Assembly: GCA_902783345.1 (NCBI GenBank)
Contig: CACZQI010000034.1
Location: 1-7,503, forward strand
Direction: 5' to 3'
DNA: 7,503 nucleotides
Source of the DNA: an uncultured Erysipelotrichaceae bacterium
GTDB lineage: Bacteria; Bacillota_I; Bacilli_A; RF39; UBA660
The notes beneath the pieces are model-generated. The model was given only the letters and a program-made list of their open reading frames with translations, was not told the DNA's origin and did not search any database. Shown in pieces: positions 1 to 6,980 of this stretch; position 1 is the stretch's first letter, and every line of letters starts with the position of its first letter. Both the position numbers and the translations under genes were made by a program.

Positions 1-332
1 GGGGTATTAAAGTTGAAAATGTTGAACTTAAAGACATTAAATTACCTGAAGAAATGCAAAGAGTAATTGCTAAAGTTGCGGAAGCAGAAAGAGAAAAAAT
101 AGCTGTTATTACAAAGGCTGAAGGTGAAGTTCAAGCTAGTGAAAACTTAGCAAAAGCAGCATCTATTATGGCTTCTACACCTGGTGCTTTACATTTAAGA
201 ACTCTTGCTACTTTAAATGATTTATCATCAGATCAATCAAATACAATTATATTTGCTGTCCCAATTGAAGTTTTAGAAGCATTCAAACAAGGTAATGCTA
301 GTGAAGCAATTGGTAAGGTATTACATAAATAA
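1..332 (+). CDS. SPFH/band-7 (stomatin/prohibitin-like) membrane protein, 3' end only
   Basis: The gene enters from the left edge; the first complete codon is at position 3 and the stop is TAA at 330-332, leaving 109 visible residues. The visible part starts with GIKVENVELKDIKLPEEMQR, the typical end of an SPFH domain, followed by the charged helical stretch AEAEREKIAVITKAEGE and the hydrophobic, proline-containing SIMASTPGALHLRTLATL segment. NTIIFAVPIEVL near the C-terminus is also a stomatin hallmark. Family knowledge: these proteins are anchored by an N-terminal membrane segment, oligomerise through the SPFH and coiled-coil regions, and organise membrane microdomains or scaffold proteases; in bacteria a partner NfeD-type gene is often adjacent, but its presence cannot be seen here. 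The ATG at 54 is an internal methionine, because homology continues upstream of it. The family call is secure; the specific role is unknown. Confidence 0.9.
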   Translation, partial: GIKVENVELKDIKLPEEMQRVIAKVAEAEREKIAVITKAEGEVQASENLAKAASIMASTPGALHLRTLATLNDLSSDQSNTIIFAVPIEVLEAFKQGNASEAIGKVLHK

Positions 333-360
333 GTAAGTAAGCTATTACTTGCTTTTTTTA
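331..360 (+). terminator. Rho-independent terminator of the SPFH gene
   Basis: Arms AAGTAAGTAA (331-340) and TTACTTGCTT (345-354) form a 10-bp stem with one G-U pair and a GCTA loop, followed by an uninterrupted T run at 353-359. The hairpin starts inside the stop codon TAA (330-332). The stem is AT-rich, so efficiency may be modest. Confidence 0.75.
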
Positions 361-377
361 TGGAATTTTTTTAAAAT
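349..377 (+). promoter_or_regulatory. Possible promoter for the PAP2 gene (weak)
   Basis: TTGCTT (349-354) and TAAAAT (372-377) are separated by 17 bases, a sigma-A-like spacing. The -35 matches only TTG well, and it lies inside the right arm of the preceding terminator. The predicted start near 384 would leave a leader of only about 9 nt before the ATG at 393, with just a weak GTGAT (384-388) as ribosome-binding site. In such AT-rich DNA a chance match is quite possible. Confidence 0.3.
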
Positions 378-392
378 AACATTGTGATTTAA

Positions 393-1052
393 ATGAAAGA
401 AAAATTAATAAACTTTTTTAGTAAAATTAAAGATAAAAATTTCCTCTTAACAATATCATTTTTTATGTTATTGCAACCACTTATTTATTTTTTTATTAAA
501 TATTTACAGCATAATTATCATTATATAAATACAACTATTGATAATTTAATTCCTTTTTGTCCTTATTTTATTTATATTTATAATTTATTTTATTTCTTTA
601 CCTTTTTTAGTTTTTATTATCTTTTTATTCATGATAAGAAAAAGTATTATTTATCTGTTGTAGCATCTATAAGTGGAACTATCATTTGTTATATTATTTA
701 TTTAATTTATCCAACTATTATGATAAGACCAGAAATAAATTATAGTTTATTAGATAGTTTTACTTCTTTAGTTCTTAAAGTAACTTACTTTTTTGATAAT
801 CCAGCAATTAACTGTTTTCCATCAATTCACTGTTTATACTGCTTTCAAATAATCATAAGTTTAATATTAATTAAAAATATTAAAACTAAAAATAAAATTA
901 TTATTAGTATATTGGCCTTATTAATAATAATTTCAACTATTTTAGTAAAACAACATTATATTTATGATATTATCGGAGCATTAGTAATATGCATTATTAC
1001 AAATTTAATAGTATTTTTAACATTCAAAAAATCTTATCTTAAAAATAGATAA
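393..1052 (+). CDS. PAP2-family integral membrane phosphatase/phosphotransferase
   Basis: A 219-residue polytopic protein with about six hydrophobic segments (roughly residues 17-38, 56-79, 86-107, 149-163, 168-185 and 191-211) and a basic C-terminal tail. The PAP2 signature is present in order: Arg-Pro at 112-113 after YPTIM, NCFPSIHC at 140-147 (PSxH motif with His146), and KQHYIYD at 186-192 (His188 and Asp192 at catalytic-motif-3 spacing). This resembles the inositol-phosphorylceramide-synthase/PAP2_3-like branch common in Firmicutes, where the enzyme acts on lipid phosphates such as phosphatidic acid, phosphatidylglycerol phosphate or undecaprenyl pyrophosphate. The substrate cannot be deduced here. 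The start ATG has only a weak GTGAT upstream, but no better start exists. The gene follows the SPFH gene on the same strand beyond a terminator and converges on the lysozyme gene 4 bases downstream. Composition is extremely AT-rich, with Ile/Phe/Tyr-heavy membrane segments. Confidence 0.85.
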   Translation: MKEKLINFFSKIKDKNFLLTISFFMLLQPLIYFFIKYLQHNYHYINTTIDNLIPFCPYFIYIYNLFYFFTFFSFYYLFIHDKKKYYLSVVASISGTIICYIIYLIYPTIMIRPEINYSLLDSFTSLVLKVTYFFDNPAINCFPSIHCLYCFQIIISLILIKNIKTKNKIIISILALLIIISTILVKQHYIYDIIGALVICIITNLIVFLTFKKSYLKNR

Positions 1053-1058
1053 GATTTT
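1028..1058. terminator. Shared bidirectional terminator between convergent genes
   Basis: AAAATCTTATCT (1028-1039) and AGATAAGATTTT (1047-1058) are perfect 12-bp inverted repeats around a 7-base loop. On the minus strand the hairpin runs into a T run, and on the plus strand it ends in TTTTATT. It lies within the last codons of the PAP2 gene (stop 1050-1052) and overlaps the lysozyme stop (1057-1059), so one structure probably ends both transcripts. Confidence 0.8.
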
Positions 1059-2265
1059 ATTCATACATAATATTAACATCAACTGGACCATTTATTCCGT
1101 CAATTAAAGCATTATCACATATTTGCCAGAATTTATATTGACCCTGGTAATTAGTTTTTGATGTATAATGTGCAAGCCAAATAGTATTATTACTTTCCAT
1201 CCACATATTTTCTAAATATGTTTTACTACCATAATTCATTCCTTGATAGCCACTTTTTTCTACTTCTTTAATAAAAGCATCAGCCATCATTGAAAGCTCA
1301 TAAAAACTTATATGATATTGATTAAATCTATTCCAGTTTTCCCAGTCAAAAGAAATTGGTAAATCTATTTTGTATCCTTTTATTTTATCAAGAAGCCAAG
1401 TAGCATTTTCTTTCGCTTTTTCAATGCTTGTTGCATAGGAAAAGAAATATAAACCAACGGGAATGCCTACTTTATTTGCTTCTTTAATATTATACTCAAA
1501 AGATTTATCTAGAAAATAGTCTCCTTCTCTTCCTTTAGTGCCACCTACTCTTAAAATAACAAATTCTACTCCGGCATTTTTAAGTTTTTCGTAATCAGGA
1601 TAATCTTGCCACTCTGATAAATCTAATCCTATCTTAATATTATCAGTTTTATATTCACTTATTATATCAGTAAAATTTTTATAAGTAGTTTTTTTAGAAC
1701 TAGAAGATGAACCACTTGGTTTATATACTTTTAAAGTAAAATCTTTTTTACTAACATTACCATATTTATCTTCGGCTTTAAATGTTAATGGGTAATTACC
1801 TACAGTATTTAAATCATAATCTCCTTCAATATAGCATTTTGGTTCACTATCTAAATTATCTCCACATAGAATATTATTTATTAAAGTATCTTTACTACCA
1901 ACAGATATACTATAAGTAGAATTAAGCCAAATAAGTGGTGGCGTTTTATCAACAACTTCAATATTAAAGCTTTGTTTTAACTTGATACCATCATCATTTA
2001 TATACTCATACTTAATTTCTTTTGGCCCTAATTTTAATGTACTAATTTCATAATCATTCAAAATATTTCCATTTATCGATTTAATAAAACTAGATACTTT
2101 AACATCTTTGGCATTAAATTCAATAGTTAAATCATCATTATAAGTTATTTCTATAACGGCATTTTTTATTTTTAAATAATCTAAATATTTTTTTATGCCA
2201 AATGCTAAGCAAAAAACAATTAATAAACTTACAATTATTATAATTATTATTTTAACTTTTTTCAT
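1057..2265 (-). CDS. Membrane-anchored GH25 lysozyme with two Ig-like domains
   Basis: A 402-residue protein. Residues 1-3 are basic, followed by one hydrophobic segment at about 4-24 containing six consecutive Ile and no clear signal-peptidase or lipobox site, so it is probably an N-terminal membrane anchor with the rest outside. Two beta-rich Ig-like/DUF5011-type domains follow (about 36-104 and 106-181). The second opens with VDKTPPLIWLN and carries Cys134 and Cys144, which could pair. A Ser-rich linker (184-190) leads to a GH25 muramidase domain (about 210-402): IGLDLSEWQ (Asp215), FVILRVGG (235-242), GLYFFSYA (271-278), FDWEN with Asp307 and Glu309 as the expected catalytic pair, WLAHYT, and the terminal GPVDVN with Asp396. 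GH25 enzymes cleave the MurNAc-GlcNAc bond of peptidoglycan, so a role in wall remodelling is likely. The gene lies 7 bases after ffh with a good AGAGG Shine-Dalgarno sequence, suggesting co-transcription. Confidence 0.92.
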   Translation of the reverse strand: MKKVKIIIIIIVSLLIVFCLAFGIKKYLDYLKIKNAVIEITYNDDLTIEFNAKDVKVSSFIKSINGNILNDYEISTLKLGPKEIKYEYINDDGIKLKQSFNIEVVDKTPPLIWLNSTYSISVGSKDTLINNILCGDNLDSEPKCYIEGDYDLNTVGNYPLTFKAEDKYGNVSKKDFTLKVYKPSGSSSSSKKTTYKNFTDIISEYKTDNIKIGLDLSEWQDYPDYEKLKNAGVEFVILRVGGTKGREGDYFLDKSFEYNIKEANKVGIPVGLYFFSYATSIEKAKENATWLLDKIKGYKIDLPISFDWENWNRFNQYHISFYELSMMADAFIKEVEKSGYQGMNYGSKTYLENMWMESNNTIWLAHYTSKTNYQGQYKFWQICDNALIDGINGPVDVNIMYE

Positions 2266-2269
2266 TTAA

Positions 2270-2274
2270 CCTCT
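2270..2274 (-). promoter_or_regulatory. Ribosome-binding site of the lysozyme gene, overlapping the ffh stop
   Basis: On the minus strand AGAGG sits 4 bases before the lysozyme ATG (2263-2265). Its first two bases are the last two of the ffh stop codon TAG (2273-2275). Ribosomes ending ffh therefore finish on the initiation site of the next gene, which points to translational coupling. Confidence 0.7.
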
Positions 2275-3580
2275 AAAATGGCATTTTAAATGTACCATTA
2301 TTTATTTTTTTCATCATATCTTTCATAGAATCAAATTGTTTAAGTAATCTATTTACTTCTTCAACGCTTCGACCAGAGCCTTTAGCAATTCTTTGTTTAC
2401 GACTAGCTTTTAATATTTCTGGATGTTTTCTTTCATAAGGCGTCATAGATAAGACAATTGCTTCAATATGCGCCATATCTTTAGGATTTATTTGAACATT
2501 TGATAGTCCCATATTACGAGCACCAGGAAGCATTTTTAATATATTTTCTAGAGGTCCTAATTTTTTCATCTGATTCATTGTACTTAAAAAGTCTTCTAAA
2601 TCAAATTTACCATTTTGCATTTTTTTAGTTAAATTTTTGGCATCTTCTTCATCAATTGCTTCTGTCGCTTTTTCGGCAATTGATAAGATATCTCCCATAT
2701 CTAAAATACGCTCAGCCATTCTTTCTGGATAGAATTCAGTTAAACCATCCATTTTTTCAGAGTCTCCAATAAATTTAATTGGTATATTAGTTAAGTGCCT
2801 TACCGATAAAGCAACTCCACCTTTAGTATCGCCATCCATTTTAGTAAGAATTGCCCCGGTTAATTTTAATTTATCATTAAAACCATTTATAACATTAATT
2901 GCATCTTGTCCCATCATAGCGTCAATTACTAAAAGTGTTTCATCCGGTTTAATTATCTCACTTAAATCAGATAATTCATCCATGAGTTCATTATCGATAT
3001 GAAGGCGTCCTGCTGTATCTACAATAATATAATCATTTTTATTTTCCTTAGCATAATTTAAGGCTTCTTTAACTATATTACGGGGATTTTCTTTCCCTTT
3101 AGAAAAAACTGGAATATTTAAACTTTTTCCGAGTTCAATTAACTGGTCAATAGCAGCCGGTCTATAAACATCACAAGCAACTAAAAGTGGATTTTTACTA
3201 TGTTTTTTTCTTACTAAATTTGCAATTTTAGCGCATGTTGTCGTTTTACCACTACCTTGAAGACCAACAAGCATTATAATACAGGGATTTTTAGAAGTTT
3301 CTAAAGGAATATAATTTTCTCCAAGTAAAGATACTAATTCATCTTTAACTAATTTTATAAAAACTTCCTCTGGTTTTAAGCTTTTTGATACATCTAAGCC
3401 TAAGGCTTTTTCTTTAACATTTTTAGTAAATTCTTTAACTACTTCATAATTAACATCGGCTTCTAATAAAGCCATGCGTATTTCTCTTATAGCATCAGAG
3501 ATATTTTCTTCAGTAATTTTACCCATTCCTTTAATATTTTTAATGGCATTACTAATTCTATCTCCCATATATTCAAACAT
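2273..3580 (-). CDS. ffh: Signal recognition particle protein Ffh (SRP54)
   Basis: A 435-residue protein of normal Ffh length. It is the GTPase subunit of the signal recognition particle: it binds 4.5S/6S-type SRP RNA and hydrophobic signal sequences on nascent chains, and docks with FtsY at the membrane. Domains in order: helical N domain (about 1-90, with ISDAIREIRMALLEADVNY); G domain with P-loop GLQGSGKT (106-113), DVYRPAAIDQL (137-147), DTAGR (188-192), TKMDGDTKGG (246-255) and GDSEKMDGL (272-280); and a Met-rich M domain (about 320-430) containing SMTPYERKHPEIL and the RNA-binding segment RKQRIAKGSG (394-403). The ATG is preceded by AGGTGAT (3586-3592) at 5-base spacing. ffh follows pnp after a terminator-like hairpin and precedes the lysozyme gene. 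The ylxM gene often found directly upstream of ffh in Firmicutes, and rpsP downstream, are absent here. Confidence 0.98.
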   Translation of the reverse strand: MFEYMGDRISNAIKNIKGMGKITEENISDAIREIRMALLEADVNYEVVKEFTKNVKEKALGLDVSKSLKPEEVFIKLVKDELVSLLGENYIPLETSKNPCIIMLVGLQGSGKTTTCAKIANLVRKKHSKNPLLVACDVYRPAAIDQLIELGKSLNIPVFSKGKENPRNIVKEALNYAKENKNDYIIVDTAGRLHIDNELMDELSDLSEIIKPDETLLVIDAMMGQDAINVINGFNDKLKLTGAILTKMDGDTKGGVALSVRHLTNIPIKFIGDSEKMDGLTEFYPERMAERILDMGDILSIAEKATEAIDEEDAKNLTKKMQNGKFDLEDFLSTMNQMKKLGPLENILKMLPGARNMGLSNVQINPKDMAHIEAIVLSMTPYERKHPEILKASRKQRIAKGSGRSVEEVNRLLKQFDSMKDMMKKINNGTFKMPF

Positions 3581-3585
3581 TTTTA

Positions 3586-3628
3586 ATCACCTAATCTTTA
3601 TTATAAACGAAATACATAAAAAAAAGAA
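3586..3628 (-). promoter_or_regulatory. Probable ffh promoter and ribosome-binding site
   Basis: A perfect TATAAT reads on the minus strand at 3605-3600. At 17-base spacing the -35 would be TTCTTT (3628-3623), a poor match. The predicted start near 3593 would give a very short leader, followed by a strong AGGTGAT (3592-3586). The -10 element is convincing but the -35 is weak and overlaps the pnp terminator. Confidence 0.4.
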
Positions 3629-3644
3629 GGGTTAATCTTCCTTT
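3615..3644 (-). terminator. Probable terminator after pnp
   Basis: On the minus strand AAAGGAAG (3644-3637) pairs with CTTCTTTT (3629-3622), an 8-bp stem with one G-U pair, and continues into further T residues (3621-3618). The pnp stop codon TAA (3632-3634) lies in the 7-base loop. The low GC of the stem suggests partial rather than complete termination, so some transcripts may continue into ffh. Confidence 0.55.
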
Positions 3645-5824
3645 GCTTTTCTTCCTCTTCTAGGTTTTTCAGATGTTTCTTCTTTTTTTACTTCTTTTTT
3701 CTCACTTTTTGGTAAAGCTTCTTTTCTTGATAAGTTAAGTCTACCTTTATTATCATAACCTAAAGATTTTACAACAATTTCATCGCCTACTTTAACTATA
3801 TCACTTGGTTTATTTACTCTTTCATGAGCAAGTTGTGATACGTGAACAAGTCCTTCACAACCATCCCATAATGATACAAAGCATCCAAAATCTTCAACTT
3901 TTGTTACTTTACCAGTATAAGTTTTACCTTCTTCTACTTCTCTTACAATATTTTCGATTCTTTCAATTGTTTTTCTTATTACATCTTTATCAGTATGATA
4001 AACAATTACTTTACCATCATCTTGTAAGTCTACTTTAACAGCATCTTTATCGTTAACTGTTTTAACTCCTTCAGGTGAACATTCTAAAATAATTTTAGTA
4101 ATCATTTCACCACCGCGACCAATAACATCTTTAATCTTATCTGGATTAATATTAATCATTTCAATTTTAGGAGCATATGGTGATAATTCTTTACGAGGTT
4201 CTTCAATTACAGTAGCCATTAAGTCTAGTATTTCCATACGGGCTTTTTTAGCTTGAGCTAAGGCTTCTTTAAGAATTGCTTTAGTTACACCTTTAATTTT
4301 AATATCCATTTGAAGTGCTGTAATACCTTTTTTGGTTCCAGCAACTTTAAAGTCCATATCTCCCATATGATCTTCAATGCCTTGAATATCTGTTAAGATA
4401 GTATATTTTTTACCCTTAGTGATTAATCCCATTGCAATACCAGCAACAGGGGCTTTAATTGGAACACCAGCAGCCATTAAACTTAAACATCCAGCACAAA
4501 TACTAGCTTGACTAGATGAGCCATTACTTTCTAAAATTTCAGATACAACTCTAATTGTATATGGAAATTCATCTTCAGATGGAATAACTTGTAAAAGTGC
4601 TCTTTCTCCTAACGCTCCATGACCTATTTCTCTTCTACCAGGAGAACCATATCTACCAGTTTCACCTACACTAAAGTTAGGAAAATTATAGTGAAGCATA
4701 AATCTCTTAGTATCTTCTAATCCTAAGCCATCTAAAATTTGATGTTCACCAATTGCACCTAGTGTTGTTGTAGCAAGAGCTTGAGTTTGACCTCTGGTAA
4801 ATACAGCAGAACCATGAGTTCTTGGAAGTAAATCAATATAAGCAGAAAGTGGCCTTATTTCATCAACTTTTCTTCCATCAGGTCTAACCTTTTTATTAGT
4901 AATTAAATCTCTAACTACTTCACCTTCAATAGAATCAACAATCTTTTTTGCGTTTTTAGCAGCATTCTCATCTTCAGGATATATTTCTGTAAAATGAGCA
5001 ACTGTATCTTCCTTTATTTCATCAATTCTTGCATAAGATTCTATTTTATCCTTAATTTGAACAGCATTTAGCATATCCTCTTCAGCATAAGATTTTACTT
5101 CTTTTTCAAATTCTGGATCAATTTTAGCAAGTTCAACCTCAACTTTTTCTTTACCTACAACGTCAATAATACTCTCTTGAAACTCACAAAGCATTTTAAC
5201 ATGCTTTTGACCAAACATTAAAGCTTCAAGCATTTCTTTTTCACTTACTTGTTTAGCGCCAGCTTCAATCATACAAATATCATCTTTAGTACCAGCTACT
5301 GTTACAGTAAGTTCACAGTTATCAATTTGATCAGCAGTTGGATTAATAATATATTCTTTACCAATTTTACCAACTACTACGCCAGCAACAGGACCATCAA
5401 ATGGAATTTTAGATATTCCAAGTGCAAGTGATGAACCGAATAAAGCAGTCATTTCTGGACTATTATTTGGATCTACTGATAAAACAGTATTAATTACTTG
5501 TACTTCATTTCTAAAATTTTCATCAAACATTGGTCTAATTGGTCTATCAATTTGTCTTGCAGCAAGTGTTGCAGCATCAGAAGGTCTTCCTTCTCTTTTG
5601 ATAAAACCACCAGGTATCTTTCCTACAGAATATAATTTTTCATTATATACTACGGTAAGGGGAAAGAAATCTCCTGTTCCAACTGTATCACTCATTACAG
5701 CAGCTGTTAATATTACCGTATCTCCATATCGAACTAATACAGCACCATCAGCCTGTTTAGCAAGCTCTCCAGTTTCAACTACGATTTCTCTTCCTAAAAA
5801 ATCATATTTAAATTCTTTCTTCAT
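3632..5824 (-). CDS. pnp: Polyribonucleotide nucleotidyltransferase (PNPase)
   Basis: A 730-residue protein, slightly longer than the usual 700-710. PNPase is a trimeric 3'-5' exoribonuclease that degrades RNA phosphorolytically and can also add tails; it is central to mRNA turnover. Domains in order: first RNase PH-like core (about 1-145, with [20 protein letters not shown]), helical linker domain (about 240-310), second RNase PH core (about 315-545) with [15 protein letters not shown] (396-410), SNGSSSQAS (433-441) and the active-site block [10 protein letters not shown] (484-493; Asp485, Asp491 and Lys493 correspond to the known catalytic residues), then a KH domain (about 553-625) with VIGRGG (567-572), and an S1 domain (about 632-700) with [10 protein letters not shown]. 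The KH domain carries about 12 extra residues near 584-595. The tail (705-730) is Lys/Glu-rich and presumably disordered. GAAAGGG (5839-5833), 8 bases before the ATG, is the ribosome-binding site. It follows rpsO in the classic rpsO-pnp order. Confidence 0.98.
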   Translation of the reverse strand: MKKEFKYDFLGREIVVETGELAKQADGAVLVRYGDTVILTAAVMSDTVGTGDFFPLTVVYNEKLYSVGKIPGGFIKREGRPSDAATLAARQIDRPIRPMFDENFRNEVQVINTVLSVDPNNSPEMTALFGSSLALGISKIPFDGPVAGVVVGKIGKEYIINPTADQIDNCELTVTVAGTKDDICMIEAGAKQVSEKEMLEALMFGQKHVKMLCEFQESIIDVVGKEKVEVELAKIDPEFEKEVKSYAEEDMLNAVQIKDKIESYARIDEIKEDTVAHFTEIYPEDENAAKNAKKIVDSIEGEVVRDLITNKKVRPDGRKVDEIRPLSAYIDLLPRTHGSAVFTRGQTQALATTTLGAIGEHQILDGLGLEDTKRFMLHYNFPNFSVGETGRYGSPGRREIGHGALGERALLQVIPSEDEFPYTIRVVSEILESNGSSSQASICAGCLSLMAAGVPIKAPVAGIAMGLITKGKKYTILTDIQGIEDHMGDMDFKVAGTKKGITALQMDIKIKGVTKAILKEALAQAKKARMEILDLMATVIEEPRKELSPYAPKIEMININPDKIKDVIGRGGEMITKIILECSPEGVKTVNDKDAVKVDLQDDGKVIVYHTDKDVIRKTIERIENIVREVEEGKTYTGKVTKVEDFGCFVSLWDGCEGLVHVSQLAHERVNKPSDIVKVGDEIVVKSLGYDNKGRLNLSRKEALPKSEKKEVKKEETSEKPRRGRKAKED

Positions 5825-5840
5825 TTTTATAACCCTTTCA

Positions 5841-5871
5841 TAAATAAAAAGACACTAAAAAAGTTAGTGCC
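5841..5871 (-). terminator. rpsO-pnp intergenic terminator/attenuator hairpin
   Basis: On the minus strand GGCACTAA (5871-5864) pairs with TTAGTGTC (5858-5851), 8 bp with one G-U pair and a CTTTT loop, followed by TTTTTATTTA (5850-5841). The stem begins at the base directly after the rpsO TAG (5872-5874). No promoter fits in the remaining space before pnp, so pnp expression probably depends on readthrough past this hairpin. Confidence 0.7.
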
Positions 5872-6141
5872 CTATTTTCTAATATTTAATTTCTTTATAA
5901 CTTCACGATATCTAACAACATCAGTTTTCTTTAAATAATCTAATAAACTACGTCTTTTACCAATCATGATATAAAGTCCTCTTTTTGAGTGATAATCATG
6001 TTTATTATCTTTTAAATGTTCTGTTAAATTGTTAATTTCATCAGTAAGTACAGCTATTTGATATCCAGTATCACCAGTATTAGTTTTTCCACCAGTAAAT
6101 TCTTCTAATCTCTTAGCTTTTTGTTCTTTAGTTACTGCCAT
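5872..6141 (-). CDS. rpsO: 30S ribosomal protein S15
   Basis: An 89-residue protein, exactly the usual S15 length. S15 is a primary binder of the central domain of 16S rRNA and nucleates assembly of the 30S platform. Family features seen: N-terminal [20 protein letters not shown] at 22-33, with Thr22, Gly23 and Gln28 conserved although the common GSPEVQ is replaced by [27 protein letters not shown] (36-56), containing His42, Asp49 and Ser52 that contact the rRNA in known structures; [10 protein letters not shown] (61-70); and a basic C-terminal helix ending in IRK. The ATG has a doubled ribosome-binding site, AAAGGA plus AGGA (6156-6147). It is the first gene of an rpsO-pnp unit with its own promoter and a structured leader, consistent with feedback by S15. 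Confidence 0.98.
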   Translation of the reverse strand: MAVTKEQKAKRLEEFTGGKTNTGDTGYQIAVLTDEINNLTEHLKDNKHDYHSKRGLYIMIGKRRSLLDYLKKTDVVRYREVIKKLNIRK

Positions 6142-6224
6142 TATTATCCTTCCTTTCTAATATAATCGGTCATACCCTAGAATGAAATCGGAAGACAAAT
6201 CCAATCCAAGATAAAACTTCTAGT
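6142..6224 (-). promoter_or_regulatory. rpsO mRNA leader, candidate S15 autoregulatory element
   Basis: On the minus strand CTAGAA (6223-6218), at the predicted 5' end of the RNA, is complementary to TTCTAG (6182-6177). It encloses a hairpin ATTGGA (6205-6200) / TCCGAT (6192-6187) with one G-U pair that may extend by two more. The 3' side of this hairpin overlaps TCTTCC (6195-6190), which can instead pair with the GGAAGG (6153-6148) of the ribosome-binding site. Two exclusive folds, one hiding the Shine-Dalgarno sequence, suit S15 autoregulation as known in several bacteria. The fold is inferred by eye, without energies or alignment. Confidence 0.45.
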
Positions 6225-6231
6225 TAATTAT

Positions 6232-6259
6232 ATTATATATACAAATAAAAATCAATCAA
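6232..6259 (-). promoter_or_regulatory. rpsO promoter
   Basis: TTGATT (6259-6254) and a perfect TATAAT (6237-6232) on the minus strand are separated by 16 bases. The predicted start near 6225 gives a leader of about 84 nt. A second overlapping AT-rich hexamer lies just downstream. This is the best promoter in the window and suits a ribosomal protein gene. Confidence 0.65.
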
Positions 6260-6287
6260 ATTATTATTAAAATCACTATTTAAGCGC

Positions 6288-6314
6288 AATAAAAGTGCAT
6301 AAAGCACTTTTATT
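6288..6314. terminator. Strong hairpin, probable terminator between the ComEC-like remnant and rpsO
   Basis: AATAAAAGTGC (6288-6298) and GCACTTTTATT (6304-6314) form a perfect 11-bp stem around an ATAAA loop. The T-rich 3' part on each strand is TTTTATT, so it could stop transcription either way. It probably insulates rpsO from transcripts arriving through the 6433-6980 remnant. It lies about 120 bases beyond that remnant, so it may originally have served another gene. Confidence 0.6.
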
Positions 6315-6341
6315 TTAGGGAATTATCCCAATCTATTTAAA

Positions 6342-6355
6342 ACACTAATTAGTGT
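6342..6355. repeat. Perfect 14-bp palindrome
   Basis: ACACTAATTAGTGT is a perfect self-complementary 14-mer with no spacer. It could be a dimeric regulator site or the remains of another hairpin. It is not positioned over the rpsO promoter (about 85 bases upstream of its -35), so no role is assigned. Confidence 0.5.
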
Positions 6356-6371
6356 ACTTAATATTTTATGG

Positions 6372-6399
6372 TATTTATTGTAAAAAAGTGTAATAAATA
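6372..6399. repeat. 8-bp inverted repeat with 12-base spacer
   Basis: TATTTATT (6372-6379) and AATAAATA (6392-6399) are exact inverted copies. Both arms are pure A/T, so chance occurrence is likely in this composition. Together with the hairpins at 6288-6314 and 6342-6355 it fills the 6281-6432 spacer, in which I see no coding potential. Confidence 0.3.
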
Positions 6400-6432
6400 T
6401 AAGTAGTTTTTTAATTAAATCCGGCTTAACTT

Positions 6433-6980
6433 TTATTTATTTATATTTTTAAACATAATACTTTCATCTTGATCCGTTCTATATATTTTGTCTCTAAATA
6501 ATTAAATACCTCTTTATTTGGATGACCATAACGATTATTCTTTCCAACACTTATAATAGAATATTTGGGATTAATCTCATTTATAAAATCTTTTCCACTA
6601 CTTGTCCTACTTCCATGATGACCTACTTTTAATACATCTACATCTGGTAAGTTATATTTACTTAATATTTCTTTTTCAGTAGTAATTGATGCATCTCCCA
6701 TAAACATAAATTTATAACCATGAAGTTCAGTGATTATTACATTACTATTATCATTTTCATTATCATATTCCTTAGTCTGTAAAAAATATAATTTATTCTT
6801 ATCTATATTTAATACTTTAATACAGGAATAATATTTAATCTTTTTCTTATCCAAAACTTTTATAAGTTCTTTCTCTAAATCATTAAATGATCCACAATTG
6901 AATATTACTTTTTCTACTTTAAAGTTATTTACTAAGTTAATAGCTTCTCCCATATGATCAAAATCTCCATGTGGTGATTG
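6433..6980 (-). pseudogene. ComEC/Rec2-type metallo-beta-lactamase domain, 5'-truncated and frameshifted
   Basis: The reading frame encodes the soluble hydrolase domain typical of the ComEC C-terminus: metal-site HGDFDHMGEA (codons 6971-6942), FMFMGDA (83-88 counting from the ATG at 6951-6953), VDVLKVGHHGSRTSS (105-119) and ISVGKNNRYGHPN (134-146). In intact proteins the MBL domain follows a competence/ComEC membrane channel or a secretion signal; neither is present. The ATG at 6953 is inside the metal-binding motif and cannot be the original start; upstream the frame meets TGA at 6981-6983. Near the 3' end the 0-frame gives an atypical KYIERIKMKVLCLKI, whereas the -1 frame reads KIYRTDQDESIMF, the expected ComEC ending, and stops at 6433-6435. 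One lost A in the A-run at 6486-6489 explains this. If translated, the 0-frame stops at 6441. Family identity is firm; non-function is inferred. Confidence 0.75.

Noticed and set aside
3805..5843. Plus-strand open frames of 60-81 codons (3805-4038, 5249-5431, 5598-5843)
   Set aside because: They lie antisense within pnp, have low-complexity Leu/Ser/Phe-rich translations with no family features, and are shadows of a long conserved gene.
6951..6953. ATG as the genuine start of a complete 170-residue MBL protein
   Set aside because: The ATG encodes the Met in HGDFDHMG, the metal-binding motif itself, so a protein starting here would lack its metal ligands. No ribosome-binding site of note precedes it.
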